Shown here: positions 10,376-18,871 of the stretch, one piece after another | Position numbering within the stretch: the first letter of the stretch is position 1 | Layout: each line of letters begins with the position of its first letter | From: an uncultured Opitutia bacterium | GTDB taxonomy: Bacteria > Verrucomicrobiota > Verrucomicrobiia > Opitutales > Opitutaceae | Direction: 5' to 3' | Length of the DNA stretch: 59,311 nucleotides | NCBI GenBank assembly: GCA_903877135.1 | Contig: CAIRCN010000032.1 | Span: forward strand, 1-59,311 | Made by a program: the position numbers and the translations under genes | The notes under the pieces: generated by a model | Told to the model about the DNA's origin: nothing | What the model saw: the letters and a program-made list of their open reading frames with translations, nothing else | Databases searched by the model: none

Positions 10376-11542
10376 ATGTCCGTGCCCGCCGCCACCTCCG
10401 CTGTTCCCTTCCTGCCGCTCACGCGTCCCACTATCGACGAGGAGACGATCACCGGCGTCGCCGAGGTGTTGCGTTCCGGCTGGTTGACGACCGGCCCGAA
10501 GGCGAAAGAGCTTGAGGCCAGGCTCTCCGACTATTGCGGCGGTCGTCCCGTGCGCGTGTTCAACTCCGGCACCTGCACGATGGAAATCGCGCTGCGCATC
10601 GCCGGCGTCGGCCCGGGCCACGAGGTCATCACGACACCGCTCTCGTGGGTCGCGACCAGCAACGTCATCCTCGAAGTCGGCGCCCGCCCGGTGTTCGTCG
10701 ACATCGACCCAGTCACGCGCAACATCGACCTCGGCCTCGTCGAGGCTGCGATCACGCCCGCCACGCGCGCCATCATCCCCGTCGATCTCGCCGGCCTGCC
10801 GGTGGACCGCGACCGGCTCTATTCCATTGCGAAAAAGCACAACCTCCGTGTCGTCGAGGATGCCGCGCAGTCCTTCGGCAGCAACTGGCGTGGCCGGCGC
10901 ATCGGTTCGTTTGGCGACTTCGTGTCGTTCAGTTTCCACCCGAACAAGAACGTCACGACCATCGAGGGCGGGGCACTCGTACTGAACGACGAGCACGAGG
11001 CGAAGCTGGCCGAGCACTACCGCTTGCAGGGCGTCGTGCGCTCGGGTTTCGACGGCATGGAGGTCGAGCTCGTAGGTGGGAAGTTCAACCTCACCGACGT
11101 GGCCGCCCGCGTCGGCCTCGGCCAGTTGCCGCACCTGGAGGAGTTCAACGACAAGCGCCGCGAGCTCGCCCGCGCCTACTTCGAGGAGTTTGCCGCGCCC
11201 GGCGCCTATGCGCTCGGTCTCGGCCTGCCGCCGGCCGACTTCACTCAAACCAACTGGCACATGTTTCAGGTCGTTCTTCCGGAGAAGCGGCTGGCGGTCA
11301 AACGCGCCGAGGTGATGGCGCAGCTCCATGCCGCCGGCATCGGCACGGGCGTGCATTACCCGGCGATCCATCTCTTCGCGGTCTACCGCCGGCTTGGTTG
11401 GAAGGCGGGCGATTTTCCCATCGCCGAGCGCGTGTGCCGCAGCATCCTCTCGCTGCCGCTTTTTCCCACCATGACGCGGGCCGATGTCGCCCGTGTCGCC
11501 AACGCCCTCACCGCCGTGCTCACCACCCATCAAAAACCATGA
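10376..11542 (+). CDS. arnB: UDP-4-amino-4-deoxy-L-arabinose aminotransferase (DegT/DnrJ/EryC1 family)
   Basis: 388 residues, PLP-dependent sugar aminotransferase. 'PFLPLTRPTIDEETI..V.EVLRSGWLTTGPK' is the family start, 'EDAAQSFGS' contains the Asp that binds the PLP ring nitrogen, and the Schiff-base Lys is K191 in 'SFHPNKNVTTIEGG', close to the ArnB form 'SFHAIKNITTAEGG'. It would transaminate UDP-Ara4O with glutamate. The ATG at 10376 lies 1 bp after the arnT stop; its stop overlaps arnC by 4 nt (ATGA). A frame extension to 10301 lies inside arnT and is rejected. Confidence 0.9.
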   Translation: MSVPAATSAVPFLPLTRPTIDEETITGVAEVLRSGWLTTGPKAKELEARLSDYCGGRPVRVFNSGTCTMEIALRIAGVGPGHEVITTPLSWVATSNVILEVGARPVFVDIDPVTRNIDLGLVEAAITPATRAIIPVDLAGLPVDRDRLYSIAKKHNLRVVEDAAQSFGSNWRGRRIGSFGDFVSFSFHPNKNVTTIEGGALVLNDEHEAKLAEHYRLQGVVRSGFDGMEVELVGGKFNLTDVAARVGLGQLPHLEEFNDKRRELARAYFEEFAAPGAYALGLGLPPADFTQTNWHMFQVVLPEKRLAVKRAEVMAQLHAAGIGTGVHYPAIHLFAVYRRLGWKAGDFPIAERVCRSILSLPLFPTMTRADVARVANALTAVLTTHQKP

Positions 11543-12480
11543 GTGCCACGCCCCAGCTTTCGGTCATAATCCCGGTATACAACGAGGAACTCAACCTCCC
11601 GACGCTCTTCGCGCGACTCTACCCGGTGCTCGACGCCACCGGCCGCCGCTACGAGGTCATCTTCACCAACGACGGCAGCGCCGACCACTCGATCGACCTG
11701 CTTCGAGCCCAGCACGCCGCGCGGCCCGACGTCACCCGCGTGATCGATTTCAACGCCAACTACGGCCAGCACATGGCGATCATGGCGGCCTTCGAGCGGG
11801 TGCGAGGCGAAGTGATCGTGACGCTCGATGCCGATCTGCAGAATCCGCCGGAGGAAATTCCGAAACTGCTGGCGAAGATCGACGCCGGCCACGACTGCGT
11901 CGGCAGCTACCGGCTCAACCGGCGGGACTCGTTCTTCCGCACCTACGCCTCGAAAATCATCAACTGCGTCCGTAAGCACACGACGAGCATCGAGATGACG
12001 GACCAGGGCTGCATGCTGCGCGCCTACCGGCGGCCGATTGTCGATGCCATCGTGCGCACCGGTGCGATCAACACCTTCATCCCCGCGCTCGCCTACAGCT
12101 TTTCCAGCAACCCCACCGAGGTGGGCGTGAAGCACGAGGAGCGCCACGCCGGCGTGTCGAATTACTCGTTTTACGCGCTAATCCGGCTGAACTTCGACCT
12201 GATCACCGGCTTCTCCCTCGCGCCGCTGCAGTATTTCACGATGTTCGCGGGCCTCTGCGCGGCGGGGAGTTTTCTGCTGGTGCTGGTGCTGGCCTATATG
12301 CGCGTCTTCATGCACGACGACACCAACGGCGTGTTCACGCTATTCGGCATCCTGTTTTTCCTGATCAGCGTGGCGATGATCGGAATCGGTCTCATCGGCG
12401 AATACGTCGGCCGCACCTATCAGGTCGTCCGCGCGCGCCAGCGGTATCATGTGAAGGAAATGCTGGAGACGAAGGCATAA
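11539..12480 (+). CDS. arnC: Undecaprenyl-phosphate 4-deoxy-4-formamido-L-arabinose transferase
   Basis: 313-residue GT2 enzyme. The N-terminal GT-A domain shows 'SVIIPVYNEE', 'FTNDGSADHS', and the metal-binding 'TLDADLQNPPEEI' around residue 96; the 'NANYGQH.A...AF' and 'DQGCMLRAYRR' segments are ArnC-like. Two C-terminal TM helices, near residues 235-255 and 265-290, anchor it in the inner membrane, and 'EYVGR.YQVVRARQRY' closes it. It would load the formylated sugar onto undecaprenyl phosphate. The ATG overlaps the arnB stop by 4 nt. Confidence 0.9.
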   Translation: MSATPQLSVIIPVYNEELNLPTLFARLYPVLDATGRRYEVIFTNDGSADHSIDLLRAQHAARPDVTRVIDFNANYGQHMAIMAAFERVRGEVIVTLDADLQNPPEEIPKLLAKIDAGHDCVGSYRLNRRDSFFRTYASKIINCVRKHTTSIEMTDQGCMLRAYRRPIVDAIVRTGAINTFIPALAYSFSSNPTEVGVKHEERHAGVSNYSFYALIRLNFDLITGFSLAPLQYFTMFAGLCAAGSFLLVLVLAYMRVFMHDDTNGVFTLFGILFFLISVAMIGIGLIGEYVGRTYQVVRARQRYHVKEMLETKA

Positions 12481-12642
12481 CACCGTAAGTTGATGTCTTC
12501 CAATGTGTGTGGGAACGCGGGAGTTAGTCAGATGATGAGTGTGCTCGGTCTTGCCCGCGCACCTCTCGGTCCCTATCCTGCTTTTCACGTGCAACAGTTT
12601 AAGAGCCAACCCTCAGGCCCTCGACTCCGCACTTCACGGCAG

Positions 12643-13176
12643 GTGGATCGCGGGGTTGAAATCCCACGCTCGCGGCGGTGGCTGGGCGCTGCCGCCCGCG
12701 GTTTCACGCTCGTGGAACTGATGATCGTAGTATTCATCATCAGCGTGCTGGCGACAATCGCTGTGCCGGCTCTCCAGCACATTCAACGCAAGGCGAAGAC
12801 CGCCACGATTGTGAATGACTTTCGGGTGTTTGGCGCGGCGTTCGACACCTATGCGCAGGAGATGGGTGGGTGGCCAGCTGACACTGCGGCCGGAGTTTTT
12901 CCCCCCGAGATGAACCAGCGGATCAACCAGACCGCGTGGCTGCGCACAACACCGATGGGGGGAAAATACAACTGGGAATACAACCAGACCAATTTTGGCA
13001 TCCGTTACGCCGCCGCCATCACCATCACTGCGGCCCCCGGCGCGCCGCTACCGCTCGACGTGAATCAGCTTTTGGACCTCGAATATGCGATCGATGGGGC
13101 AAACCAAATTAACTTGCTTGGCGGAACTTTCCGCATCGGCACGGGCCTCGTGCCGCTTTACGTCATCCAGCAGTGA
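12643..13176 (+). CDS. Pseudopilin-like protein with prepilin N-terminal cleavage/methylation motif
   Basis: The type IV pilin/T2SS pseudopilin signature 'G|FTLVELMIVV' followed by one hydrophobic helix is clear; the rest (about 140 residues after the helix) is a globular domain I do not recognise, with a 'EYAIDGANQINLLGG' segment. Start uncertain: an ATG at 12493 would give an unusually long 70+ residue leader, a GTG at 12589 about 40; the GTG at 12643 gives a ~22-residue basic leader ending in Gly, the usual form. It should be processed by a prepilin peptidase and inserted in the inner membrane. It sits inside the arn operon, 162 bp after arnC, and its stop overlaps the next gene (GTGA). 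GC content is visibly lower than in the arn genes. Confidence 0.75.
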   Translation: MDRGVEIPRSRRWLGAAARGFTLVELMIVVFIISVLATIAVPALQHIQRKAKTATIVNDFRVFGAAFDTYAQEMGGWPADTAAGVFPPEMNQRINQTAWLRTTPMGGKYNWEYNQTNFGIRYAAAITITAAPGAPLPLDVNQLLDLEYAIDGANQINLLGGTFRIGTGLVPLYVIQQ

Positions 13177-13940
13177 GCGACGCCCACATATTTGCCGTCA
13201 CGCTCCATCACCTCGCGCCCGGTGCGAAACGGGCCGGTGCGGGGTTGCCCGACATTGAGCTGACGGAAGTCCCGGAGAAGAAACTGCGCGAACTCGTCCG
13301 CGCGCTCTCAGCGCTAGCGTCCACCGATCTTGGAGCCGCGTCGCCGGAGTTGCGAGTAGTGGCGCCACATGGCCAGTTCGTCGTGCAAATCGCTCAGGGA
13401 CGGCTGCGCATCAATAGTTGGACAATCCGTGTCGGCGGCTCCGATTTGTCGCCTGAGCAAATCATCGCGCTGATCACTGGAGCCGAGGCCGTGGCGAATG
13501 CGGTGGGCATCAATTCTGCAAGCGGCCAGCCGAAGCGTTCGCGCGCCACAATGGTGGCGGTGCTGGCAGTTCTGATCCTTGTCACCAACGGACTTACGGC
13601 GTGGTGGCTCACCCGGCCGCCGCCAAGACCGCCGCTGCTCCCTAATTACGCGCCGCTTGCCAAGGATTCTGCCGAGCGCCTCCTCACTGGGATCACGGGC
13701 GATTATCAGACCGGCATGAACGCAGGCGCCCGCGCGCTGAAAATCTCGAAGGATGGTCGCGTGCACTGGCTGCACTTCGGACCCGGCGGCACGATCGCGG
13801 AGGATGTCGAGATAGTGGTGCAGCCTGTGCAGGCGCATGACCGGCCGGCACTGCTAGCGGACGAACGCGCTTTGATTGAGGTCGTCGATGGCGCGTCGCT
13901 GGTGTTTTATAACGAAACTTACAGGCGGAAGGTGCCTTGA
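13173..13940 (+). CDS. Unknown protein with one central transmembrane helix
   Basis: 255 residues, not recognised. Residues 1-110 are soluble and mildly charged, with 'LTEVPEKKLRELVRALSALA' helix-like and 'VQIAQGRLRINSWT' strand-like segments; a single TM helix lies at about 126-147 (preceded by KRSR), followed by a Pro-rich linker and a ~90-residue domain probably in the periplasm. Starts with GTG overlapping the pseudopilin stop by 4 nt and ends at the TGA preceding arnA, so it is likely cotranslated with the pseudopilin and cotranscribed with arn. A role paired with the pseudopilin is inference only. Confidence 0.7.
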   Translation: MSDAHIFAVTLHHLAPGAKRAGAGLPDIELTEVPEKKLRELVRALSALASTDLGAASPELRVVAPHGQFVVQIAQGRLRINSWTIRVGGSDLSPEQIIALITGAEAVANAVGINSASGQPKRSRATMVAVLAVLILVTNGLTAWWLTRPPPRPPLLPNYAPLAKDSAERLLTGITGDYQTGMNAGARALKISKDGRVHWLHFGPGGTIAEDVEIVVQPVQAHDRPALLADERALIEVVDGASLVFYNETYRRKVP

Positions 13941-13972
13941 CGCCGCCACGGTGCGTCGGCCACTACGGAGGT

Positions 13973-14881
13973 ATGCCGCGTCCCCGCATCCTCTTTTTTG
14001 GTTACAGCGAAGTCGGCTACCAGTGCCTTTCGCTGCTCTTGGAACGCGGAGACAATGTCGCTGCGCTCATCTCTCATGAAGACAACCCCCACGAGAAAAT
14101 CTGGTTCAAGACGCCCGCGGTCGCCGCGCGCGAACGAGGCATCCCGGTCTTTACACCCGAATCAGTCAACACGCCCGAGTGGCGCGAGCGCATAGCCGCG
14201 CTCCAACCCGATCTAATCCTATCGGTCTACTACCGGCACATGATCGGCGCCAAGATTCTGGCCCTGCCGCGGCTCGGCGCGTGGAACATGCACGGCTCGC
14301 TGCTCCCGCGCTACCGAGGCCGGGCGCCGATCAACTGGGCCATCCTCTACGGCGAGCCGCGCCTCGGCATGACGCTGCACCGCATGGTCAAGAGCGCCGA
14401 CGCCGGCGCCGTCGTCGATCAGGAGGGCGTGGACATCGGGCAGCGCGACACCGCGGAGCAGGCGTTCCGCAAGGTCATGCCCTGCGCCCGTGCCGTGCTG
14501 GCGCGCCAGATCGAAGCTCTCGTCGCCGGCACCGTGCGCGAGACACCGCAGGACGAATCGCAGGCGACCTATTTCGGCGGACGCAAACCCGAGGACGGGC
14601 GCATCAACTGGACGCAGACCTCGCGGCAGATTTTCAACCTCATCCGTGCCGTCACTGACCCGTATCCTGGCGCGTTCACCGATGTTGGCCCCGCCCGCCT
14701 CATGGTCTGGTGGGCCGAGCCAGATTCACCCGCGAGCCGCAGCCGCCGGGGCGCGCCGGGTGAAGTCCTTTCGCTCAAGCCGCTGATGGTGGCGACCGGC
14801 GACGGCGCGCTCGAACTCACCAAGACCGAATGGCGCGGCGCGCCCGCGCCGGTGCTGCGCGTCGGACAAAGGCTCGCCTAA
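13973..14881 (+). CDS. arnA: ArnA formyltransferase part as a separate protein (UDP-Ara4N formyltransferase)
   Basis: 302 residues, homologous to the N-terminal half of E. coli ArnA and to methionyl-tRNA formyltransferase. The catalytic triad is visible: N105 and H107 in 'NMHGSLLPRYRGRAPINWA' and D143 in 'KSADAGAVVDQE', each three positions off E. coli ArnA N102/H104/D140. It transfers a formyl group from 10-formyl-THF to UDP-Ara4N. In Enterobacteria this is fused to the decarboxylase; here the next gene encodes that half separately. A TTG at 13937 is possible; the ATG at 13973 fits the family (GGAGG lies directly in front, too close for a normal ribosome binding site). Confidence 0.88.
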   Translation: MPRPRILFFGYSEVGYQCLSLLLERGDNVAALISHEDNPHEKIWFKTPAVAARERGIPVFTPESVNTPEWRERIAALQPDLILSVYYRHMIGAKILALPRLGAWNMHGSLLPRYRGRAPINWAILYGEPRLGMTLHRMVKSADAGAVVDQEGVDIGQRDTAEQAFRKVMPCARAVLARQIEALVAGTVRETPQDESQATYFGGRKPEDGRINWTQTSRQIFNLIRAVTDPYPGAFTDVGPARLMVWWAEPDSPASRSRRGAPGEVLSLKPLMVATGDGALELTKTEWRGAPAPVLRVGQRLA

Positions 14882-14925
14882 CGGGCGGGTTTTACCAAAT
14901 CTCCGTTTTTTAACCTCCTCCCACC

Positions 14926-15963
14926 ATGCCTCTCAAAGTCCTCATTCTCGGTGCCAACGGCTTTATCGGCAGCTCGCTCACGCGCGCTATCCTCAAACAG
15001 AAAGACTGGGAGGTCTATGGCATGGATATCGGCTCGCACAAGCTGGAGGACAGTCTCGGCAACCCGCGCTTCAAGTTCGTCGAGGGCGACATCACGATCA
15101 ACAAGGAGTATATCGAATACCACGTGAAGAAGTGCGACGCGGTCATCCCGCTCGTCGCCATCGCGAACCCCATCCAATACGTCAAGGATCCGCTGCGCGT
15201 CTTCGAACTCGATTTCGAGGCCAACCTCGCCGTTGTCCGCCAGTGTGCGAAATATAAAAAGCGGATCATATTTCCCTCGACGTCGGAGGTCTACGGCATG
15301 TCGCCTGACGCGAAGCTCGACGAGGCCACAAGCCCGCTCATTTACGGCCCGATCGAGCGGCAGCGCTGGATTTACGCCTGCTCGAAGCAGCTCCTCGACC
15401 GCGTCATTTACGCCTACGGCGTGCGCGACGGTGTGGACTACACGCTCTTCCGGCCGTTCAACTGGATCGGGCCGAAGCTCGACGACGTGATGGAGCCGAA
15501 GGAAGGCAGCTCGCGCCTCTTCACACAGTTCATCTCGAACGTCATCTTCAAGAAACCGCTCCAACTTGTCGACGGCGGCAAACAGAGCCGCTCGTTCACG
15601 TTCATCGACGACGGGGTCGACGCCCTGCTCCGCATCATCGAGAACAAGGACGGCTGCGCCTCGCGCCAGATCTTCAACCTCGGCAATCCGAGGAATGACG
15701 TAAGCGTTGCCGAGCTCGCGAAGCTCATCATCGCTGCGTTCAAGGATTATCCTGACTACGCTGCACACGTGAAAGCTGCGAAGACGGTCGTCGTGCCGTC
15801 GGGCACCTATTTTGGAAAATATTATCAAGATATCCAGAAGCGCGTGCCCTCGATCGCGAACGCGAAAAAACGGCTCGGCTGGACGCCGAAAGTGAACTTG
15901 AAAAAGGCGATCAAGCTGACCCTCGACTACCACCTTGCGCACAAGGACTATCGCTTAGTCTAA
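14926..15963 (+). CDS. arnA: ArnA decarboxylase part as a separate protein (UDP-glucuronate 4-oxidase/decarboxylase)
   Basis: 345-residue SDR enzyme matching the C-terminal half of ArnA. NAD-binding 'LGANGFIGSSL' is at the N-terminus, 'STSEVYG' holds the catalytic Ser-Glu, and the Tyr/Lys pair is Y150/K154 in 'YACSKQLLDRVIYAYG', nearly identical to the enterobacterial motif; 'FRPFNWIGP' and 'RSFTFIDDGV' are also typical. It would oxidise and decarboxylate UDP-GlcA to UDP-Ara4O. It lies 44 bp after the formyltransferase gene and 15 bp before arnD, so cotranscription is likely. No ugd gene for UDP-GlcA supply is in the window. Confidence 0.9.
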   Translation: MPLKVLILGANGFIGSSLTRAILKQKDWEVYGMDIGSHKLEDSLGNPRFKFVEGDITINKEYIEYHVKKCDAVIPLVAIANPIQYVKDPLRVFELDFEANLAVVRQCAKYKKRIIFPSTSEVYGMSPDAKLDEATSPLIYGPIERQRWIYACSKQLLDRVIYAYGVRDGVDYTLFRPFNWIGPKLDDVMEPKEGSSRLFTQFISNVIFKKPLQLVDGGKQSRSFTFIDDGVDALLRIIENKDGCASRQIFNLGNPRNDVSVAELAKLIIAAFKDYPDYAAHVKAAKTVVVPSGTYFGKYYQDIQKRVPSIANAKKRLGWTPKVNLKKAIKLTLDYHLAHKDYRLV

Positions 15964-15978
15964 GTGGCGCCGCGCGCC

Positions 15979-16878
15979 ATGCCGATCCGCCTCGCCCTCA
16001 AAGTTGACGTCGATACCGACCGCGGCACGCGTGAAGGCGTGCCGAACCTCGTGGCCGACTGTCAGGAGGTTGGGGTGCCGGCGGTTTTTTTGTTTTCGCT
16101 CGGGCCCGACCAGACCGGTCGCGCGATCACGCGCGTCCTGCGGCCCGGATTCTTCAAGAAGGTTTCGCGGACGAGCGTCGTGCAGATTTACGGTGTGCGC
16201 ACGCTCCTCAACGGCACGCTGCTGCCCGCGCCACATATTGGCCGCCGCAACGCCCATGTAATGGCCGCGGTGCGCATGGCCGGTTTCGAGGTGGGCATTC
16301 ATTCCTACAATCACTACCGCTGGCAGGATCATGTGCAGACCATGACGCTCGAAGAGGTGGGCGCCGAGTTCGGCGCGGCGCACTCTGAGTTCCTAGGCAT
16401 TTTCGGCATCGAGGCTTGCACCGCCGGCGCCGCAGGTTGGCAGAGCAATGCCCGCAGCCGGACGATCTACGAACGGGCCAGCCTGCTTTATTCCAGCGAT
16501 ACACGAGGTGCGTTCCCTTTTTTCCCACGGATTGAGGGGCGCGTGTTCAAGACGCTCGAAATTCCGACCACGCTGCCGACATTCGATGAGCTGATGGGGC
16601 GGCCGGAGTATCCCGACGAAAAGATCGTGGCGCACTACCTCTCGTTGCTCCGCGAGGACCGGGTGAATATCTTCACGCTGCACGCCGAGATCGAAGGCAT
16701 GGGCCGGCGTGCGCTGTTTCGCGAGCTACTCGCGGCGTGCCGGCAGGCGGGGGTCGAGTTCATCCGCATGGACGACCTTGCGTGCGAACTGCTGGCCAAC
16801 CGCGCGGCGGTTCCGGTCTGCGAACAGGTTATGGCGGAGATCGACGGACGCAGCGGGTTGGTAGCGACACAAGGGTAG
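15979..16878 (+). CDS. arnD: 4-deoxy-4-formamido-L-arabinose-phosphoundecaprenol deformylase
   Basis: 299-residue polysaccharide-deacetylase (NodB fold) protein. 'KVDVDTDRGTREGVPNL' gives the conserved Asp pair near residues 10-14; 'FEVGIHSYNHYRWQD' supplies metal-binding His residues; 'GAAGWQSN' and 'TLHAEIEG' match ArnD. It would remove the formyl group from the lipid-linked sugar before ArnT acts. A GTG at 15964 is the alternative start; the ATG at 15979 matches family N-termini. Its TAG stop lies inside a REP-like palindrome that follows. Confidence 0.88.
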   Translation: MPIRLALKVDVDTDRGTREGVPNLVADCQEVGVPAVFLFSLGPDQTGRAITRVLRPGFFKKVSRTSVVQIYGVRTLLNGTLLPAPHIGRRNAHVMAAVRMAGFEVGIHSYNHYRWQDHVQTMTLEEVGAEFGAAHSEFLGIFGIEACTAGAAGWQSNARSRTIYERASLLYSSDTRGAFPFFPRIEGRVFKTLEIPTTLPTFDELMGRPEYPDEKIVAHYLSLLREDRVNIFTLHAEIEGMGRRALFRELLAACRQAGVEFIRMDDLACELLANRAAVPVCEQVMAEIDGRSGLVATQG

Positions 16879-16947
16879 GGGCGGTTGTGCCCAACCGCCA
16901 TAGACTACCAACTTCAGAAAGGGCTATTTAGGATAATGGCCCCTACC
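16874..16947 (+). repeat. REPIN-like pair of inverted palindromic units at the convergent arnD/lptF ends
   Basis: Unit A (16874-16900) reads GGTAGGGGCGGTTGTGCCC..., containing a perfect 8-bp hairpin GGCGGTTG (16880-16887) / CAACCGCC (16892-16899). Unit B (16922-16947) is the same kind of element in inverse orientation (ends GGCCCCTACC). Arms GTAGGGGC (16875-16882) and GCCCCTAC (16939-16946) can pair across the whole element. The arnD stop (16876-16878) and the lptF stop (16943-16945) both lie inside the conserved GGTAG. A third, single unit is at 36086-36112. It may also work as a bidirectional terminator. Confidence 0.7.
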
Positions 16948-18196
16948 GTTTCTCGATCCGAGAAAACAGCCACACGCCGAACGCCAGCAGGATCAGATTG
17001 GGCAGCCAGAGCAGCAGGTCGGGCCGGTATTCCGGATGCCGGTCCAGCACTTTCACCGCCACGGTCATCAGGTAATAGCTCAGCGTAAGTCCGAGGGCCA
17101 CGGCGAAGTTGGCCGACGTCTCGCGGCGCGACACCTTGATGCCGAGCGGCACGCCTATAAGCGCGAGCGTGATCACAGCGAGGGCGGTGTTGAATTTGTC
17201 CTGATAAATCAGCTCGAGCTTCATCCGCTGACGAGCCGCTGCTTGGGCCGCCGTCGGATCGGCGGGCCGCGGTTGGGCGGCGAGCCGGGCACGTTCGGCC
17301 TGCAATTCGTCATAGGTCAGCCACTCCTGTTTCAGGTGAACGCCGCCGGCGCTGAAGAACCGGTCAAGGGAGAGCCGGATGGGCTCGGACTGCCCGAAGG
17401 AGCCGACGAGCTGCGCATCGGAGAAATTCTCCGGATTTTTGGCATCGCGCGTCTCCACCTGGGTGTGCGTGAGCGTGAGAATGAGCGCGTTGTCGGTTTC
17501 GTCGTAGTCGAAACGGCCCGACTCGGCGTGCACGAGCCGCGTCACGCGGCGGTCGGCGTCGAGTTCCCAGAGCCAGAAATCTTTCATCACGCCACCCTGC
17601 TTGTCGTTCACGTAAACGACATAGCCAGAAAAATCGCGGATGAAGGTTTTGGGCACGATCACGCTGAGGGGGTTGGCGCGGATCGCGGCGGCAAGCTGAC
17701 GGTGGTATTCGACCCGGGCGCGCGGCATGGAGTCGAAGTTGAAGTAGAGGCCGACCGCTGCGCCTAGTGCCGCGAGAAAAAGCACCGGCTGCGCGATGCG
17801 TGCCGTGCTGATGCCGGCTGAGCGCATGGCGGTGATCTCGCTGTCGGCCGATAGCCGGCCGAGCGTGAGCAGCACACCGGTGAGCAGGCCCATCGGCAAG
17901 GCGTAGGTGATGGCGAAGGGCAGCAGCAGCAACACGAGCTTGCCGAAGGTTGCCACCGACAACTGACCCGTAAGCACGTAGGCGAGCAGGTCCCGCGCGA
18001 TGTTGGGCACTATGACGATGAAGGCGAAGAGCGCCACCGCGCCTACGCAGGTGAAAAGCACGCTCTTGAAAATGTAGCGGTCGAGGAGGCTCAAGCGAGG
18101 GACGCGGAGTTCATCGCAGACAGACCGCGCGCTGCCAAGACGGTTCGCAAAATAGAGCTCAAAGACCGAGGGAAAGCTGCGACGGGCCGCCGTCAT
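16943..18196 (-). CDS. LptF/LptG-family LPS export permease
   Basis: Inner-membrane permease of the LptBFGC complex that extracts LPS. After 'LLDRYIFKSVLFT' come TM helices 1-3, including 'LLPFAITYALPMGLLTGVLLTLGRLSADSEITAMRSAGIS', the most conserved stretch of LptF/G, then a ~200-residue periplasmic beta-jellyroll domain (with 'QEWLTYDEL') and three C-terminal TM helices; 417 residues in total. I cannot decide between F and G; only one paralogue is in the window. ATG at 18196 overlaps the SRAP reading frame by 38 nt; a TTG at 18094 just before 'SLLDRYIF' would avoid the overlap and match family N-termini. Confidence 0.85.
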   Translation of the reverse strand: MTAARRSFPSVFELYFANRLGSARSVCDELRVPRLSLLDRYIFKSVLFTCVGAVALFAFIVIVPNIARDLLAYVLTGQLSVATFGKLVLLLLPFAITYALPMGLLTGVLLTLGRLSADSEITAMRSAGISTARIAQPVLFLAALGAAVGLYFNFDSMPRARVEYHRQLAAAIRANPLSVIVPKTFIRDFSGYVVYVNDKQGGVMKDFWLWELDADRRVTRLVHAESGRFDYDETDNALILTLTHTQVETRDAKNPENFSDAQLVGSFGQSEPIRLSLDRFFSAGGVHLKQEWLTYDELQAERARLAAQPRPADPTAAQAAARQRMKLELIYQDKFNTALAVITLALIGVPLGIKVSRRETSANFAVALGLTLSYYLMTVAVKVLDRHPEYRPDLLLWLPNLILLAFGVWLFSRIEKR

Positions 18197-18871
18197 CGTC
18201 AGCCTCCGCGGCAGCGAGGCAGTCGGGCGCGTCGTAGCGGAAATTGCCGCTGCGCCGGCTGACGACGGTGGCGGTCATGCCGTCGTTGGACGGTGTGCAG
18301 AGGAGCGGTGCGAGCCGGGCCGGGTCGCCAACATCAGGATCAAGCCAAGCCTCCATCTCCGTGGGCCCGAACATGACGGGCATGCGGTGGTGAATTGGGC
18401 TGATGAGATCGTTGGGCGAAGTGGTGATAACCGCACAGGGTTCCAGAGTTTTGCCGCCCGGTGCGAGCCAGCTGTCCCAGAGTCCGGCAAACCCGAACGG
18501 CTGCCCGTCACGCTGGCCAAAGACCCACGGGAGCCGGGCGCGGCCGCGATGCTCCCACTCGTAGAATCCGCTCGCGGGGATCACGCAGCGGTGGTGGCGC
18601 GGGTATCGCGAAACGATGGCTTCTGCGTGAGCGTCTCTGCGCGGGCGTTGACGAGCTTGGTGCCGTCGTCGTTTTTGGCCCACGAGGGCACGAGGCCCCA
18701 GCGCAGCGCCGCGGCTTCGCGGCCGGCGGACTGGGCCTTAATGCGCACGGCCGGAAGGACGGAGCCGGGGGCGAAATTGTAGCGCGAGATAAACGCTGAA
18801 GGAGCGGGAATCCCAAGCCGCTCCATCATCGCGCGGTAGTCCCGTTCAAGCAGCAGATAGCGGGTGCACAT
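18159..18871 (-). pseudogene. SRAP (HMCES/YedK) family protein split by a frameshift
   Basis: SRAP proteins form a covalent link to abasic sites in single-stranded DNA. The N-terminal half (18871 to about 18600) has the catalytic Cys2 in 'MCTRYLL', 'RYNFAPGS', 'LRWGLVPSWAK' and 'NARAETLTQKPSFRD'. It then runs into a stop at 18581, while 'RHHRCVIPASGFYEWE', the Glu in 'FYEW' and the active-site His in 'SPIHHRMPV' continue in another frame to 18159. Joining the frames needs one missing base around 18596-18606. All catalytic residues survive, so this is either a recent mutation or a sequencing error in a GC-rich stretch. It overlaps the HAD gene stop by one base. Confidence 0.8.

Noticed and set aside
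10358-11533. 391-codon minus-strand ORF opposite arnB
   Set aside because: Antisense to arnB with PLP Lys and family motifs; no independent support.
14882-14925. Terminator between the two arnA genes (T-run at 14905-14911)
   Set aside because: The T-run is not preceded by a stable GC hairpin, so cotranscription of the two arnA halves is more likely.
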